From positions 3,531,780 through 3,595,779 of the forward strand of contig CM038911.1 in NCBI GenBank assembly GCA_021904315.1: a stretch of 64,000 nt of DNA. The letters run 5' to 3'. Positions within the stretch are counted from its first letter, which is position 1. Each line of letters starts with the position of its first letter. The stretch is from Sphagnum magellanicum. Lineage: Eukaryota > Streptophyta > Sphagnopsida > Sphagnales > Sphagnaceae. Below are positions 1-13,473 of this stretch, one piece after another. The notes below the pieces were generated by a model. The model was not told the origin of the DNA. It was given only the letters and a program-made list of their open reading frames with translations, and made no database searches. A program made the translations under genes and the position numbers.

Positions 1-1545
1 AACATATTTTGGGGTCAAAAGGATATTTTTATGACTTTTGCAGCTTACAAATGAAATATTCCTAATATATATTGAAAATCTTTTGGAATAAGTAATCATT
101 GAAATCCTTACTAGGGGTGTGCCCGTGGTTCCTTATTTTGTGAATGTACCGAATTATTTTATTTTAAAGTATTAAATTATGAAATTATTATATTAATATT
201 TTCAAAATTTGAAAATTCAAAAATTCAATTTTTAAAAATTATTTTTGGGTAGATCTACTTAGCATTGACTCATCATCAATGATGTATCAACATGGCATCA
301 CACCTATAGCATGACAAATTTTTGTCACAACTATATAATGTCAACGGTGGTGTCTAAACTTTCACCTACATGGCCATAAGGCAAGTTTTAACCATTGGAC
401 CATCACATCATGTGTTCAAAAAAAAATGTAATGACATAAATATAAGGACATGTATGTTTTCAATTTCAGACATTAACATATTATTTAGGTCCATGATGAA
501 ATTAATTCCATGTGTAGGTGTAAGTTAGGTAGTAGGTGGTGTTGGTTAATAGGTAGGTAGTTGGCCATGGTTAGTAAGTAGTAACTATGACCATACCTAT
601 TTATTTACCAAGGTAGGTAGGTAGTTAAATAAGTAGGTAGATTTTCATGTTAGGTACATATGATAGGTATGTAGTATGTAAGTGAATGATACTTGGTGGT
701 GGTGGTTAATAGGTACATAATACCTACCACTGTACCTATTTATAATTTACTTAGGTAGATTCTAGTGTATTACAATAATTTTAATATTCATTATAATATT
801 TAAACATAAAGTTTTTAAATTTCAAATTGGTTATAAATTAAGAAAAAATAATTTAAATTACACCTTTTTTTAAATTAAAAACTATTGCACTTAATAATTT
901 TCAAAATGCATTCTAACTACCTATATCTCTTAGTCATAGGCCTCTTAATTTGGGAATACCCCACCCTTGGAAGAAACTAAATATCAGTGTTGTGTGGTTC
1001 TTTTTTTTGAGACAACCTCGGTCCTGGTTTTGATTGTTTTCTTAAAAGTGGAGGTTCTTGGGCCGTGACTTTGAGCTTGGTCTTATCATTTTAAAACCTT
1101 GCAATTTGAATTTTTACATTTTTTTTTCAAATTCAAGCATTTTTCAGGCTTTGTTCAAAACTAGGTCTGGTTTCATGTAGACATTTCACACTCCTCTATG
1201 CTAAATATTGTATAGATAGAAAATTTTATATCAAATTAAATCAAGGTCTATATAGGTATAACTTTAATAATGATTAAAAACTAATATTTAACTCTGGAGT
1301 TGAGTCTATGTGTGAACTTTTCAAAAAAAAAAGAAAAGAATTGCTTACTTAAAAAACTTGTCTTGTTTTTATTAAGAGTGCTTTTTCATAGTTTCAGTTT
1401 CAAGTTCAGATTTATCAAAAGACTAGTTCCAATGTTGGATTCTTGTATTCATATAAAAATAGACGTGAGCCTTGATCCGGGTCACAAAAATGTGACTCTG
1501 AAGCTTCATTTTTAACACTGGGAACCGGATACCCTCACAATACTA
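1..1545. other. AT-rich intergenic stretch with GGTA-type repeats
   Basis: No gene is visible here. About 480-750 is rich in GGTA/GTAG tetranucleotide runs, with two related passages built around GTTGGTTAATAGGTA. The text at 240-380 (short direct motifs with ATCAACATGG) resembles the tails of the repeats ending near 11.9 and 21.7 kb, so a third worn copy of that repeat may lie here. The rest is simple AT-rich DNA. Confidence 0.6.
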
Positions 1546-1587
1546 CTAAATTGGGCACGAGATATGAACTGAGTACCAGAAGGCTGT

Positions 1588-3198
1588 CGAATTTCTTGAG
1601 CATTGCGCTCGCGACTTGTCACTCATTTCAAGCCCGTATATCTCAGACTCAGTTCGCACCGTCGTTAAAATTAGTTGGCGAGAGATGTATTCGAATCTTT
1701 CAGGTCCCAGCAGTCTTCTGTCGATACCCGTCTTGTGAATTTTCTTGAGGACAGGAATGCCTTTCTTCTTTTTTTCAGTTGAAATCTGTGCAGTGATTTT
1801 AGTTTTTTTGGTCGAGCAACGGCGTCCATTCTCAGTGCTTTCGTCCTTGACAGTCACGAATCTTTTCGGGTTTGAGAGTGCGATTTCACTGCAATACGCT
1901 GCAGATAGACCCATCATGGCTTTTAGTTATCTTTAAGCCCTGATCAATAACAAGTCGGGAGGTGCATGCGGCTTTTGATACCCTTTTGATTGCAGCTGTG
2001 CAGAGTGAGATAGTGTCGCTATTATATGAAACTTCTGCGCCTTGTTTCGGAGCGGCAAAAAATGTCATCTCCGCTCACGAGTTCATGGCCGTACCTGAAT
2101 TTCTGTATGCCGCCTTTCTTAGGTGTACAATCCTGAATCCTCTGCTCGATTGAACAGTAGCCGTTTATTTTGCCAATAACCTGTTGAGCTATCCATGTGC
2201 AATGACAGTCTTTGAATCATTTGAACCGTGGTGTGAGCTGTTTGATTATAGGTGCCTATTTGACTTTCTTAGGTTTCAGGGTGGAGCTTTACATCCACTG
2301 TTGGGAGTTGATGAACTCAGAGGGGTAGTCCAATGAGCTAGTCTCTGCTATTGATGATGAGGGTGATGGTCTGACACTTTGTGAGCGACGCTCATAAGGT
2401 TATGGCTGGGCTCATTGTCTTGGTAGTAGGTACCATGAACATGTTGTGGAGATTTTTCTGCAATCTCAAAGATATGTTTTCGAATGGCTTTAGCATAGTA
2501 TGTTTTGTAATCACGAGTGGTGTGTTAAGGGATACCTTAACAGGGAGAAGTTATAATGAAATACAGCTTACCTCACATGGCATCACTGCTATTTGTGATG
2601 AAGATGATGGTCTGACACTTTGTAAATGACCCTCCTATGGTTATCAATGCCCTCATCATCTTTTTACCATCAAAATGTTGTACAGATGTCTCTGCAACCT
2701 CATCGATATGTTCTAGGGTGGAGACTTCCCAGGGTATGGCTGTGGCTTATCCATGAGTTTCACATGTAGATTTCTCAAGATATTAGAGGTAAGTCAATTG
2801 TTGCGAGGAAATTAGTGAGATGCAGTATCAGATGAGACAAAAAGATATATACACCTGATTCTTGCTTTTCCAGGGCTCTAGACTCTTGATGGACCACTTG
2901 GAAGACCTAGGTGGCCACCAACTGCAGAAGGTATACCTCTCGTGAATGCATTACAGAGGATTCCAGAGCCACCCACATCCCAGGCATCTCATGTAGGATG
3001 TGAACCTGAAGAGGAGGAACACCAAGTCAATTAATTTTTTCTGTTATGACCAATGAATTCGCAGCAGGCTGCTGGTGTAAAATGGTTTTCACCTGGTTGT
3101 CACATGCTAAAGAAGAGTAGGCATGTGAAAGTGGATCTGGTTGCTTAGCTTGCAATCTGTACTGACTCTGATTTAGTGTCTTTAGAATCCATCTGTCA
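1588..3198 (+). repeat. Leader region of kinase copy A (segmental duplicate)
   Basis: This stretch aligns without rearrangement to about 30.82-32.56 kb, upstream of the intact kinase. Shared landmarks include TTAAAATTAGTTGGCGAGAG near 1667, a TCACGAATCTTTTCGGGTTT block near 1854, a donor (GAGGTAAGT, near 2790) and an acceptor (TTGCTTTTCCAG, near 2873). Inside it a ~130 bp passage containing GATGGTCTGACACTTTG occurs twice, near 2362 and 2608; the other copy also has this internal duplication. The region is probably the transcribed 5' leader with introns of the duplicated gene. No convincing open frame spans it. Confidence 0.7.
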
Positions 3199-4879
3199 AT
3201 GGTGACGGGACTGTCTGTTACATTTCATCTCTGCAAGACAATAAGAGAAGAATGCTCTGGTATTTTAGATGGGAACATGACTTCTTTCCTCATCAACAAG
3301 CAACAGTGTCTGCTTCTTTTCAAAAAGCTATTAGAGACCGAGAAAACACTGAAAACGATCCAGGATAAGCTTTCTCATGAAGATACTACTTGTTCAGGAT
3401 TTCCAAATGTGGGTCCATGAACTCAGGAACTTGTCCATGTGCTAAAAGCTGCTCACAAGACAATCCTCAAAGATTGCCTCTGCAATGACAGATGGATGGA
3501 ATCAGCTCTTATACAAGGCGGAGACTTGAAGGAAACTTTTGCTCAAATTCTGTATGACCTACAATGGTATGTACTGGTACTGTGTAACATTTTCTTGGAG
3601 TGGACATTTTGAGACAGTTGGACTCCCCCGTGCTGGTGTCTCGAAGCAGTAGATTGTGACAGGAAACTGAGTGAACATGACAATAACAGTCTGTTGAGAG
3701 CTGCAAAGCAGGATCAGGAGGATCTCAAGGATCTCCTATAGGACTTGAAGGGGGACCATTCTTGCCATGGAGAATGCTGTACTGGAATCCATATAAATAT
3801 GCAATACCTTGCAACACAATTCCTGAACGAGTTGGAGTTCCAAGAGCAGTCCCAAGCTTTTCCTACACTGGCTAAGAAGAACTACCTTGAAGAGCTGCAT
3901 AAAGTCAATGGAATCAAGTTGAGTAAATGGCCTAATGTTGGGTTGGCAAATATGCAGGATCTAGATAAAGGTCATCTGCTAGGTTCATGGTCATTTGGAA
4001 GTTTACACAAAGCAAATTGGCTTGGACAGTCATATGCCATGAGGATCGCTGGATATCAAGCAAGAGCTTGCAGCTTTGGCATGTGTTTACCACCCTGACA
4101 TTACGCATCTTGTTTGCTGTGCTAAAGGTGAAGGGAGCAGTGTATATGTCATGGAACGCATGGATAAGTCACTCTCCCGAATGTTGACAGACCGGTCAAA
4201 GGACAGCCAACCCTCCCTTATTGGACATGTGGGTGTCATGCTTCAAATAGCAGAAGGGATGAATTATCTTCACAACAAGGGTCTAGTGCCTCGTGATCTC
4301 AAGACAGATAATATTCTCATCAGTGTGATGGTCCTGGCTCTGAAAGTTTAATGTTAGATCCAGTGGTCAAGTCCCTCTGGATTGCCAAAATCTAGGATTT
4401 TGGCAGCACAAAAGTCAAAATGGACAGTACCACATACAGAAAACCAGACAATGAACGCTGCCTCAATCATGTTTATGGCACCTGAAATGTATGCAGTTGA
4501 ACATGCTGAGAGATGCCATCCCAAGAACACAGATCTGTACAATGTTGGACTTATTTGCTTTGCAGTGCTGATTGGGGAGCCTACTCCCTTTCCAGTTGAT
4601 GAATTGCTGAAGCCTACTGTATTCAAAGATAGGGTGCGAGAGGGGAAGAGACCGCAGCTGCCACCTTACTGTCCCAGTCAATTGTACAATCTTATCCAAC
4701 AATGTTGGGATGGAAACCCTGATGAGCGACCTGACTTCCAGGACATTTGCACAAAGTTGAGGCACATCAAAGGTTTACTTCTTACAGGTATGGCACAATG
4801 TATGAGAATCGGCAACACATTTCTGATCTGTGTAAGAATAATGCAAAGGGAACTGAGGCCTGAACTGCATGAGGAATAG
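3199..4879 (+). pseudogene. Broken copy of the helical-bundle protein kinase (copy A)
   Basis: Colinear with the intact kinase at 32568-34280 from the ATG (MVTGLSV versus MATPLSF) to the tail. Breaks seen: TGA at 3418-3420, TGA at 3610-3612, TAG at 3739-3741, a frame change with loss of the alpha-C segment near 4060-4080, a one-base deletion near 4320, TAG at 4393-4395 just before DFG, and a compensating insertion near 4436. Catalytic signatures have also eroded: the glycine loop reads GSWSFGSL instead of GEGSYGRV, and HRD is PRD. A 12-base in-frame loss follows the APE motif. The C-lobe from MFMAPEMY to the end stays open. It is a duplicated gene that died by both stops and indels. No product is expected. 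Confidence 0.92.
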
Positions 4880-7661
4880 GGATTAGCTTAGTATCTAATT
4901 TTTTATGAAGCATGATAGTTTGATGCAGTTTTGGAAATTTGAACACTCCACTTTTGATTGTGCAGGAGGCTTGTCAGCAGAAGGTGGGAATTTATTGGCC
5001 TCGAGGTGAAAATCCAAATTTTTCAAGCAAGAGTACTCTTGAACCAATATCAAACATTTGATATAGTAGGAAGAAATCATTTTGGCAGAGAATTTCAAAG
5101 AAGTTATTCTAGATGAGCTTAGCAGAAATAAGTTTATCCAGATTTTTGGTGAATGAAAATCCTTTGTTCAGGTTCCATTTACATACTTAGGCTTACATCC
5201 TTGTGGCTAAATCAGATTTGGAGGGATATTTCCAAATTAGTTGAAGTCATTGCAACTTACTCCATAGGTTCATCCTGCATGTTTAACTCCAGGGTGTTGC
5301 TCGGAATTCAGACATTCTGACTTCACATACATCAATAAGTTCAGACTTGGGATGTATTGCATTTTCTCAAGTTCGTATTAGAGCCAAGATCCATCTTATT
5401 ATTATTGCTCCATTGCTTGATGAAGTGCAAAAGGATTTGCTTTGCCATTGATGAGGTCTAATCTCACTAATGGTGACTTCTACAAGCAATGTGCTTACAA
5501 AAATTGACAAGTTGTTAACAACAACTATTTAATTTGGAATGTCAGAATACAAATGTTGTTAATCAAGTCTGGATCATGGAGAGTGTTTGATGGAAGTCAA
5601 CCTAACCCAAGAATTCTAAATTTGCTAATTAACTGCTGCATACAGGGATGCCAATAATCACCTTGATGTAGAAAATAAATTAGCATAAAAACTAAAAAAC
5701 AAAATGCTGGGAATTTTTTTTTTCATTTCTATGGTTGCAAATATTTCTGTTCTGTTATGGCAAAGAGGCAAACCCAGGAGTGTGCAACCTTGTCTGGAGG
5801 GAAAATCAAGCGAAAACAAACAGCATGATTGCTTATGGGGTCTTGATTCAGTGCCTAGTTATCATGGAACCAGTCTTGATGCTTTTTTTCGAATTCTTTG
5901 GTTGTCCATGCATCACATGCAGGGTGAACTCAAGCAACTGAGGGTTTTGATTGCTGCTTGCCACAATGGTCCAAAATGGCTATTGAGCTTCCAATCACTC
6001 CTTGTGACATTTACGCAGGTTTACAATAAAGATACCCAACAATGGAAAAGAGGGATTTGGCATCCCCTTGTCTACCTGATCTCATGTGACCCCAACTTTA
6101 CAGTGAACAAAAAAAAAAGCCCATTTTGCGTTTAAAAAATTTCTGGCTGTACGGACACTAGTTGCTAAACCAGTCTAAATTTGCATGTTAAATACTGCGT
6201 ACAGGGATGCCAATATTATCTTGATGTGGAAAAGACAATTAGCATCAAAACTGAAAATTTCCTCATGTTCAACATCCCTTCCTTTTGGGGTTTTCACTCA
6301 TCATTGCACACAATATTATTGATGTAATCAGTGCAAAATATCATGGTCTTCCATCCTCTTGCATCCTTCAACATTAATAAATGTATCTCCTCACAACCAA
6401 TGGTGAACATCCCTTTTCCATAAACTTTCTGTGATAGGAAGAGAACACCTTAAAGTTGTCATAAAGCTAAGATGACAGCTAGAATCAAGATGTGACAACA
6501 TCAAGAATCGGTGAGAAAAGCCTTGTTATATAGTCATGTAGCCCCACAAATTGAACAAGGTCTGGAAGGCATGTGTGGGTCAGAGCAAAACTTGTTGACA
6601 AGGTCACGTTTTGTAGAAGTTGCATATTAAAAAACCCTTGGTTTAAATAATGTGAAGGTATTTGCAATATATTCCAGCAAGGTCGCATGAATTTTGTGGC
6701 GTTGAAATATTGGGTTAGTAGACTTGGAGGTAAAGTGAGTATTTTTAGCAAATTTTTGGAAAAATTCAAATATTCCAACCCTTCAAAATTGGAAAAGCAA
6801 CAGCTCCAGCTGCACCTCTAGAGGTGCATTTCGTACCCTGCCAATTGTAATCCAACCATGTTTAGGTCCAAAGGTAAGGAAATATGGTGGTGGATGATGT
6901 CCACTAGTAATAACAAATAAAAGTCCTATTCATTACCTAATAATAAAGTTTCATGAGTGCTATAGCCTATAAGCCCTGTATTTTATTAAAAGAAAAGAAA
7001 AAGAACAGGCCTTGTATTGAAAGGAGCGTTTGGATAAAAATCTTTAAAGAATCTTTAAAGGTGGCCAAGAGCAAGTGAAAAGCTAGCATGTCCAGAGTCC
7101 AGAGGCGACTAATGAGTCCTCTCCAGCACTTAGCTAGACATCCATCAAGTGTATGTCATCTACCTTACCGTGTGATCAGATTCGATAGCTGAGTGCCGAA
7201 TTGAATTAATTTTAGAGCATGGGAGTTGTTTTAATCTCAAATTAAAGTTTTTTAGCTTTCAGACACACATTAAATTTTTAATATTTCAAGAACTTGTATG
7301 AGGTACAGTTCAAAGAAAAAGCTTTTTTTTTGGATAATAATTGCAACATGTGTTGAAGGAGGATGTTGAAAATTAAGATATAGAGGAGCTTTTGAAGAAA
7401 AGTTAAAAAATTAGTAATCTTTTTTTGGGTGATGTTCATGACTTGTTTTAAAGGAGGATGTTGAAGGCTAGGATATCAAGGAGCTTTTAAAAATGATGGG
7501 ATTGTCCCCAATAATAGCCAAATGTGTTCTACCTTGGACTTTTGTGTTATTCTAAGATTGTACTTTTTGATGTTTTTATATTATGTATTTGTTTTGTCAA
7601 GTTAATTTTCTATAAAAATTTCAGAAATTGAAGTGATTATAAATTTTGAATGTTTCTAATT
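4880..7661. other. Intergenic, no gene seen; one short direct repeat
   Basis: Homology to the intact kinase locus stops near 4930. The open frames here are short and resemble no family I know. A ~70 bp direct repeat containing TACAGGGATGCCAAT lies at about 5636-5690 and 6191-6256, in the same orientation about 550 bp apart. It could be the ends of an unidentified insertion or a local duplication. Confidence 0.5.
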
Positions 7662-8170
7662 CACTATTACAAAACATGTCTTCAATTCACCAAACATTCC
7701 ACTCAAGTTCCACTTAAATTGGGTCAACTCTATCAAAGTGGATTGTTGGAGATTTTGGATGAAAGTGCCAATGAGCTAGAACATTTGAGAAAGATCCCAT
7801 TGAGATTTCATCATGCAACAACTCGTTCCACTAAACTCCACTCTTGTCCACTTGGGACACCAAATATTCATCATTTTTACCAAAATTAATTCTATGTAAT
7901 TGTGTGGTGGAATTTAATGGAGTTTGGTGGAATGTTCCATTCCATCATATATTGACTATACTGAAATTTAATGGATTGGTTTAATAGATTGGATTGGTGG
8001 AATTATTGGTCTAATGGATTGGCTTAGTGGAATTGTTGGCATATTGGATTTATTGATTTAATGGATTAACTTGGTAGAATTGTTACCCTTATAGTATAAT
8101 TGTTGGTCCAATGAAACTTTTGGTTTAATGCATTGGTCCATTGTGTTGAACTTCAATAGTTTATAATGGT
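7662..8170 (+). mobile_element. CACTA-like terminus and subterminal repeats (fragment)
   Basis: CACTATTACAAAACATGTC at 7662-7680 is nearly the same as the termini of the CACTA-type element at 13474-14460. It is followed by short repeats of the type TTAATGGATTGGTTTAGTGGAATTGTTGG, consistent with the degenerate subterminal repeats known for CACTA elements. No matching inverted end was found downstream, so this is a solo or worn end. Confidence 0.45.
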
Positions 8171-8870
8171 TAAATGATGCAATAGTGATGTCCAATGTCC
8201 CCAAGGATTAAATGTGTTCCATGAGTGGTTGCACTTCAAGGTGGAGATATATGGAAGCTTATATACATGGTGTAAACATGATTATGTGCAATATAATGGT
8301 ATTCCAATGTGTTTCAATGTGGGTGGTCTAGGATGGATTTCAATTTAGGAATTAAGAAAACATGTTTATTTTACCACATATCTTAATTGCCACATTTTGC
8401 ATGTACATGAACCAAATCACTTCAAACAATTATATAATGAATCTTATTCATTATCAATGGTTTGTTCATGAATGTATCTGCCTTGACTTTCAAATGCATT
8501 TGTGGTAGAACACATGCATTCATCACCCACTTCCATAACAACAATAGTGCGAGTTGCATACATGTGTACTTTGTGAAAATCATACCTGGAAATTACATTA
8601 TAATTTAAACATGACCAAAATCAAACCTAAAAAAAATGGAAACAATGTTGTATTTTTTCATTCTAGTATAACTTCTTGAATCACAAACAAAAATTATCAT
8701 TTAAGGCCATATTTTCTTACTACCACCTTTCGCATACATGTTAAACAAGTTACATCCAACAAAGACATTGGTAAATCCCATCCATTTTCAAAGGTTTAAA
8801 AATTTGTTCACAAGCATACATACTTCTTGAATGACCTTAAACTAAATATCTATGTTAATCATGCATTCAA
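8171..8870. other. Intergenic, nothing recognised
   Basis: AT-rich sequence without open frames of note, inverted ends or clear repeats. Confidence 0.5.
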
Positions 8871-9200
8871 AACCCCATGGCAGCAAGCAAATTAGATTAT
8901 ATACATTTGCTTGTGGTTGAAATCAGACTTGGAAACTAAATCACACCCATGGCAACAAGAAAGTTAGGTACTTGTATGTGCTACAAATTAGATTTGGAAA
9001 CTACATCAACACCCCACAAGCAGTAATAAAATTGGGTTGCATCCATTTGTAGCATCCATTAGACTTGGAAATTGTATCAACACCCAATAATAGTAACAAA
9101 ACTGGGTTGCATTCATTTGTATGTGGTGCAAATTAAACCTAGAAATTGCATGAACACCCCATGGCAACAAGAAAATTGGGTTGCATTTGGGTTCATTCAC
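8871..9200. repeat. Degenerate tandem repeat, period about 70-76 bp
   Basis: About four and a half units begin with CATGGCAACAAGAAAATTGG-like text and end with AACTACATCAACACCCC-like text. Unit starts lie near 8871, 8947, 9015, 9085 and 9160. A further partial unit lies near 9965-10010. The small minus-strand open frame across this region is a by-product of the repeat. Confidence 0.7.
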
Positions 9201-10759
9201 AATTGAAGTACCAAAAAAGGAGTGTCTAAATTTTTAAAGACTACAAAGGACAACTTTGGATTTTTGTTTATCTTACATTATTACAGTTGTAGTGGATTGT
9301 TGTATGCCAATAAATAAAATGATGTTTTCTTAAATTAATAAAAATATTTAAAAATAATTTGGATACTATGTAAATTTCATTTTTGAGTCTTGTAAATTAA
9401 TTATACCAAGTGTCTAAATTGCACTTTTAAAAAAAGGAATCAAAAGGAATGCATAAAGTCATACAATTGATTTCAAACTTTTTACACAACAAGAGCATGC
9501 CCCTTCTATGTCAATATGTCATGTGTTCATTGGATGAATTTGATGAAAAACCAAATCATACAAAATGTCAAAGTCTTGAAATTTTGAAGGAAAGGCCACC
9601 TACAAGGGAAAAGACTCTTTTTTTTAACCATTTGACAAAAAACTTATGTTTAATGGGTTCAAAATGTTTAGCTTTATGTGTAGGTCACATGTGCAAGAAA
9701 TAATCATATCAAAAAACATGTTTGGCTATCCATTGAAACTCAATTTGGGATCTTTAAGATTTTTTGCATTTCTAGCTATACACCAAAACATTCATAGACA
9801 ATTATGTATCAATATGAAAACTCACCACTTTTGCATGAATTATCTTAAATTAGATTAATCAATTTTTCTCACTTAAATTTGTTTCAAGTAAATGTTATTG
9901 TCAAAAGTAACCTCATAAAAATCTTGGAATTTTTTTTTCCTTTTTTTGGTACCCCAATTATGAATGGACCCATCCATTTGTATGTGCTACAAATCAAACC
10001 TAAACACTACATCAAAGTTCAAAGGATCAACAAACTTTGATAACTTTTGGAAAAAAAAATTATAAAAAAAATTGAAAAACATTTGAAAAGTATTGACCTT
10101 TTCAAAAGGTTAAGGTTATACACCATTAAAATTTTTGTCCTTTACAACCAAGGAAATAATGACTAGTTATCTTGAATGATTTTATCAATGACCACAATCA
10201 TATCATAATTTCATTATCTACATGGAATAAATATGATTAATAAATTAATCATTACATGACTAATGGATGAGAATATATGGAATAAACATACTTCATCCAT
10301 TTTCCATCAACCATATTTCACCCATTATGGTATTTGAGTGTGTGCTAAAGAATAAGACATTGACATGGATTATCAAATTGTCATTTTTTCAAATAATGAA
10401 ATACGTGAATCTAGTTTATGACAAAATTTTGATCATTTCAAATGACGTGGAAAATATTGTCATGATGTCATGGCATTTTTAAAATATTTAATTGATTAAA
10501 TATATCCCATGTCACTAAAAAATGGGTCCCATTTATGTTCTAAACTTGTAAAACTTATAAAATGATTTATATATGATTAAATAATTACTCCTACATGGAC
10601 AACATGGCATTTTGTATAACTATATAATCACTAACCTTAGATGATGTGGTACCCTAAGTGGTCATATAATTATTTTACAATGATTCAAAAATAAATATTA
10701 GTAATTTAATATGAGTACAAATGGACATAATCAATTACAACATGTAAGGAACTTATTTG
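9201..10759. other. Intergenic, nothing recognised
   Basis: AT-rich; short open frames only, none resembling a known protein. Confidence 0.5.
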
Positions 10760-11910
10760 GATTAATATTATACATATAGGTAATATATAAAAACCTTTAT
10801 TACGTTTTTAAAATATATATTTGATATATAATCCATTCTAAATATTCAATGTGATTAAATTAAATATTATACATTGAAATAAATTTTAATGGTAATAGTA
10901 TGATATATTATTTTTAAAATTTAATATCTCAAATTTTAAATAAAATAGAAGTGTAAGATGTGAAAAATACATTATTTATTTATGCATTAAACTTTTATCA
11001 TAAATTTAAATGAAAATTTATATAATATATCTATAAAAATAACTATATATATTTTACATGTGTAAAATTGAGTAGAAATTACAATTTCAGAAACTTAGTT
11101 AATATTTTAATACTAATTTATATTAATCAAAGTAATATAAATGATCTAGATTGAATTATAACTCATATTTAATATGATTAATATAAAAAAATTTAACATA
11201 TACAGATGCAATTGATTTATGATCCATTAATAAATATTTTATGTGGATAAATTACATGGGGTCATACATGTAAATTAAAAGTTATTAATAAAATTATGAT
11301 ATATTAAAAGCAAAATTGTAATATAAATTCCTAAACTAAATGAAGGTTTAAGATATGAAGGTTTTATTTTATTTATTCATGTGTTAACCATAAAGGTCTT
11401 TTCATTTACAAATTATGTGTTAAAATTTAATTTTTTCAAAGTATGGTCATTGAAATGTTATTCAATAAAAAAATTCAAATCATTTTCCTTTGAACTAAAG
11501 TTACATTCTAAAAAATAAATTGTATACTTGTATAGATTATTGAAGGAAATTTATGAATAAATTTTCAAATTTTTCAGTTGGAAAAATTATCAATAAGATA
11601 CAACTTATAATATGTGAAGTTTTGTATAATGTTTAAATGAAGTTGGTTTAAATAGAATAAACATTAAATTATTTACACAACAAGTGGGATGGCTTTGTGG
11701 TAAAAAAGTTGAACTTCATCCTTGGAGTCCAAGGATCACACTTCACAAATGACGTATGTTGTGATCAACATTGAAATATTGACTAAATATTTCATACCTA
11801 CCAAGAATGTTTAGGTTAGGTGGTTACCCAAGCAAGTGTAAATAGGTAGATTAGGTGGTCTACTTACCCATTTAAAATAAAAACTTAGTTTAGGTGGTGA
11901 CACATTTCAA
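10760..11910 (+). repeat. Dispersed repeat, copy 1 (about 1.1 kb)
   Basis: Diverged but colinear with about 20740-21720 in the same orientation. Anchors include TATGGTCATTGAAATGTTATTCAATAA, ACACAACAAGTGGGATGG and a TACCTACC-rich tail. No protein is encoded. The two copies lie about 10 kb apart. The DNA between them shows no gag-pol, so I do not call them LTRs. Confidence 0.65.
11680..11745 (+). repeat. tRNA-like Pol III module inside the repeat
   Basis: TGGCTTTGTGG at 11690-11700 resembles an internal A box, and GAGTCCAAGGATC at 725-737 past 11000 resembles a B box about 25 bp later. The second repeat copy has TGGTTTGGTGG at 21504-21514 and GGTTCAAAAATC at 21540-21551. This suggests a tRNA-derived SINE head. 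It does not fold convincingly into a full tRNA, and the homology extends upstream of it, so the call is tentative. Confidence 0.3.
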
Positions 11911-12707
11911 CAATTGATAGGATGAAAAATAATGAAATTAAAAATAATTGCAATAAAAATACATCCTATTATTTATTTTACATACAATAAATATATAATA
12001 ATAAATGTTATAAATTTAAAATATAATGTTTCCTGAGTTTTAGGTCCAATTTATAATAGTAAATAATTAATTAAACAATGATTAAACTATAACTAATCAT
12101 TTCACATATGTCCTAAATGACTCATTCGTAATGACTTTAGGGCTATTAGTCATTTTTGTCCTTTATGACTAGAATACTAATCATAAAGTTAGTCATATGT
12201 CAAAAAAAAATTATTAGTGTTATGATGACAAAAGCTTCAAAAAATAAGTGGAAAAGCTTCAAGAAAATACTAAGAAGAATGGAAAAAGGAATTTCCATGG
12301 AACACCAAAACCCATATCCTATGGGTTGTTGCCAAAAGGAAGCACAAAGTTGAAAGGAAGTTTTTGAGGGAAAATTTGAATTTGAACTCATGTACTACAT
12401 ATATTGTATATCATTTAAAGTATGTTAATATATTATTTCACCTATATACATGAGATATATTTAATATACTTCAAGTGTGCCTAAAATAATATAATTGAAA
12501 TTAACAATATATTTAGATACCTAATTTTTTTAATATATTAGAGGTATAAGTATAAATGCTGATATATAATACATATATTATACCTATGGTGTTTCAAATA
12601 TATGAATATTTAAGGTATATTACATATCTAGTATATTAGACACTACTACATCCAACGTTATATATATGTCGAGTAGATGAATTCAAAAACAATTTCCCCT
12701 CCAAAAC
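11911..12707. other. Intergenic, nothing recognised
   Basis: Very AT-rich sequence. The short open frame near 12156 has no recognisable relatives. Confidence 0.5.
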
Positions 12708-12870
12708 CACTACTAGAAAACATGTCCTCTTTCCACTACACAATTCCACCTAAATTGCAATGAGTGGATTGAACTTTGCCAAAACCATTATGCCTCCATT
12801 GAAACCATTAAGTTGTGGTTGTTGGTGGACCACTTCCATTTCAATTCCACCATAAATCCACTTGATTATG
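12708..12870 (+). mobile_element. Solo CACTA-like terminus
   Basis: CACTACTAGAAAACATGTCC at 12708-12727 matches the CACTA-type ends at 13474 and 14460. It is followed by TCCAC/GTGGA-rich subterminal-like text. No partner end or target duplication was found. Confidence 0.45.
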
Positions 12871-13473
12871 GGTCATACTAGATTTTTAATGACATGTATT
12901 TTTTAATAATTATTTATTGATTTAGGGTATTTTTAAAACTTTTTGTGGATGGTGTTTCCATGAGTTTGAATGTAACTAGTCCATGTGAATTTTTTTTGCA
13001 ACGAACCCAAATCCTTGTATATATGAGATAAACATAATCAATATTTCCATAAACTTGTTCATGGGGTATTTGACCCATAGGAAAAATTGCCCCAATGTAC
13101 TTACTTGAACAAAATTCACTCGAGTTAAGTTATATGTTTCATATTATTAAAATAAAGTTCTAACTTCATATGTCCAAAAAAGAAAAAACAAACAAATGTT
13201 CTTAACTTGATGACCATTTAAAAATGAAACAAAGGCAAAATGCAACGAGTAAATAAACATGCATTCATATCACAAAGTTGTTTTTTTTAAAAGGGTCTAC
13301 TAATTATAAGCCAATGAACATGTGTCACAATCTTCTATTGTGTAAGATCTTTGTTCACATGACAAAAATGAACTCTAATATCATCATATAAGTGAATTTA
13401 AAGCCTTTGAAAAAAATTGACCATTCTAACTTCAACCCAATTAAACATTTTCTTCATCAATTTAACTTCACAT

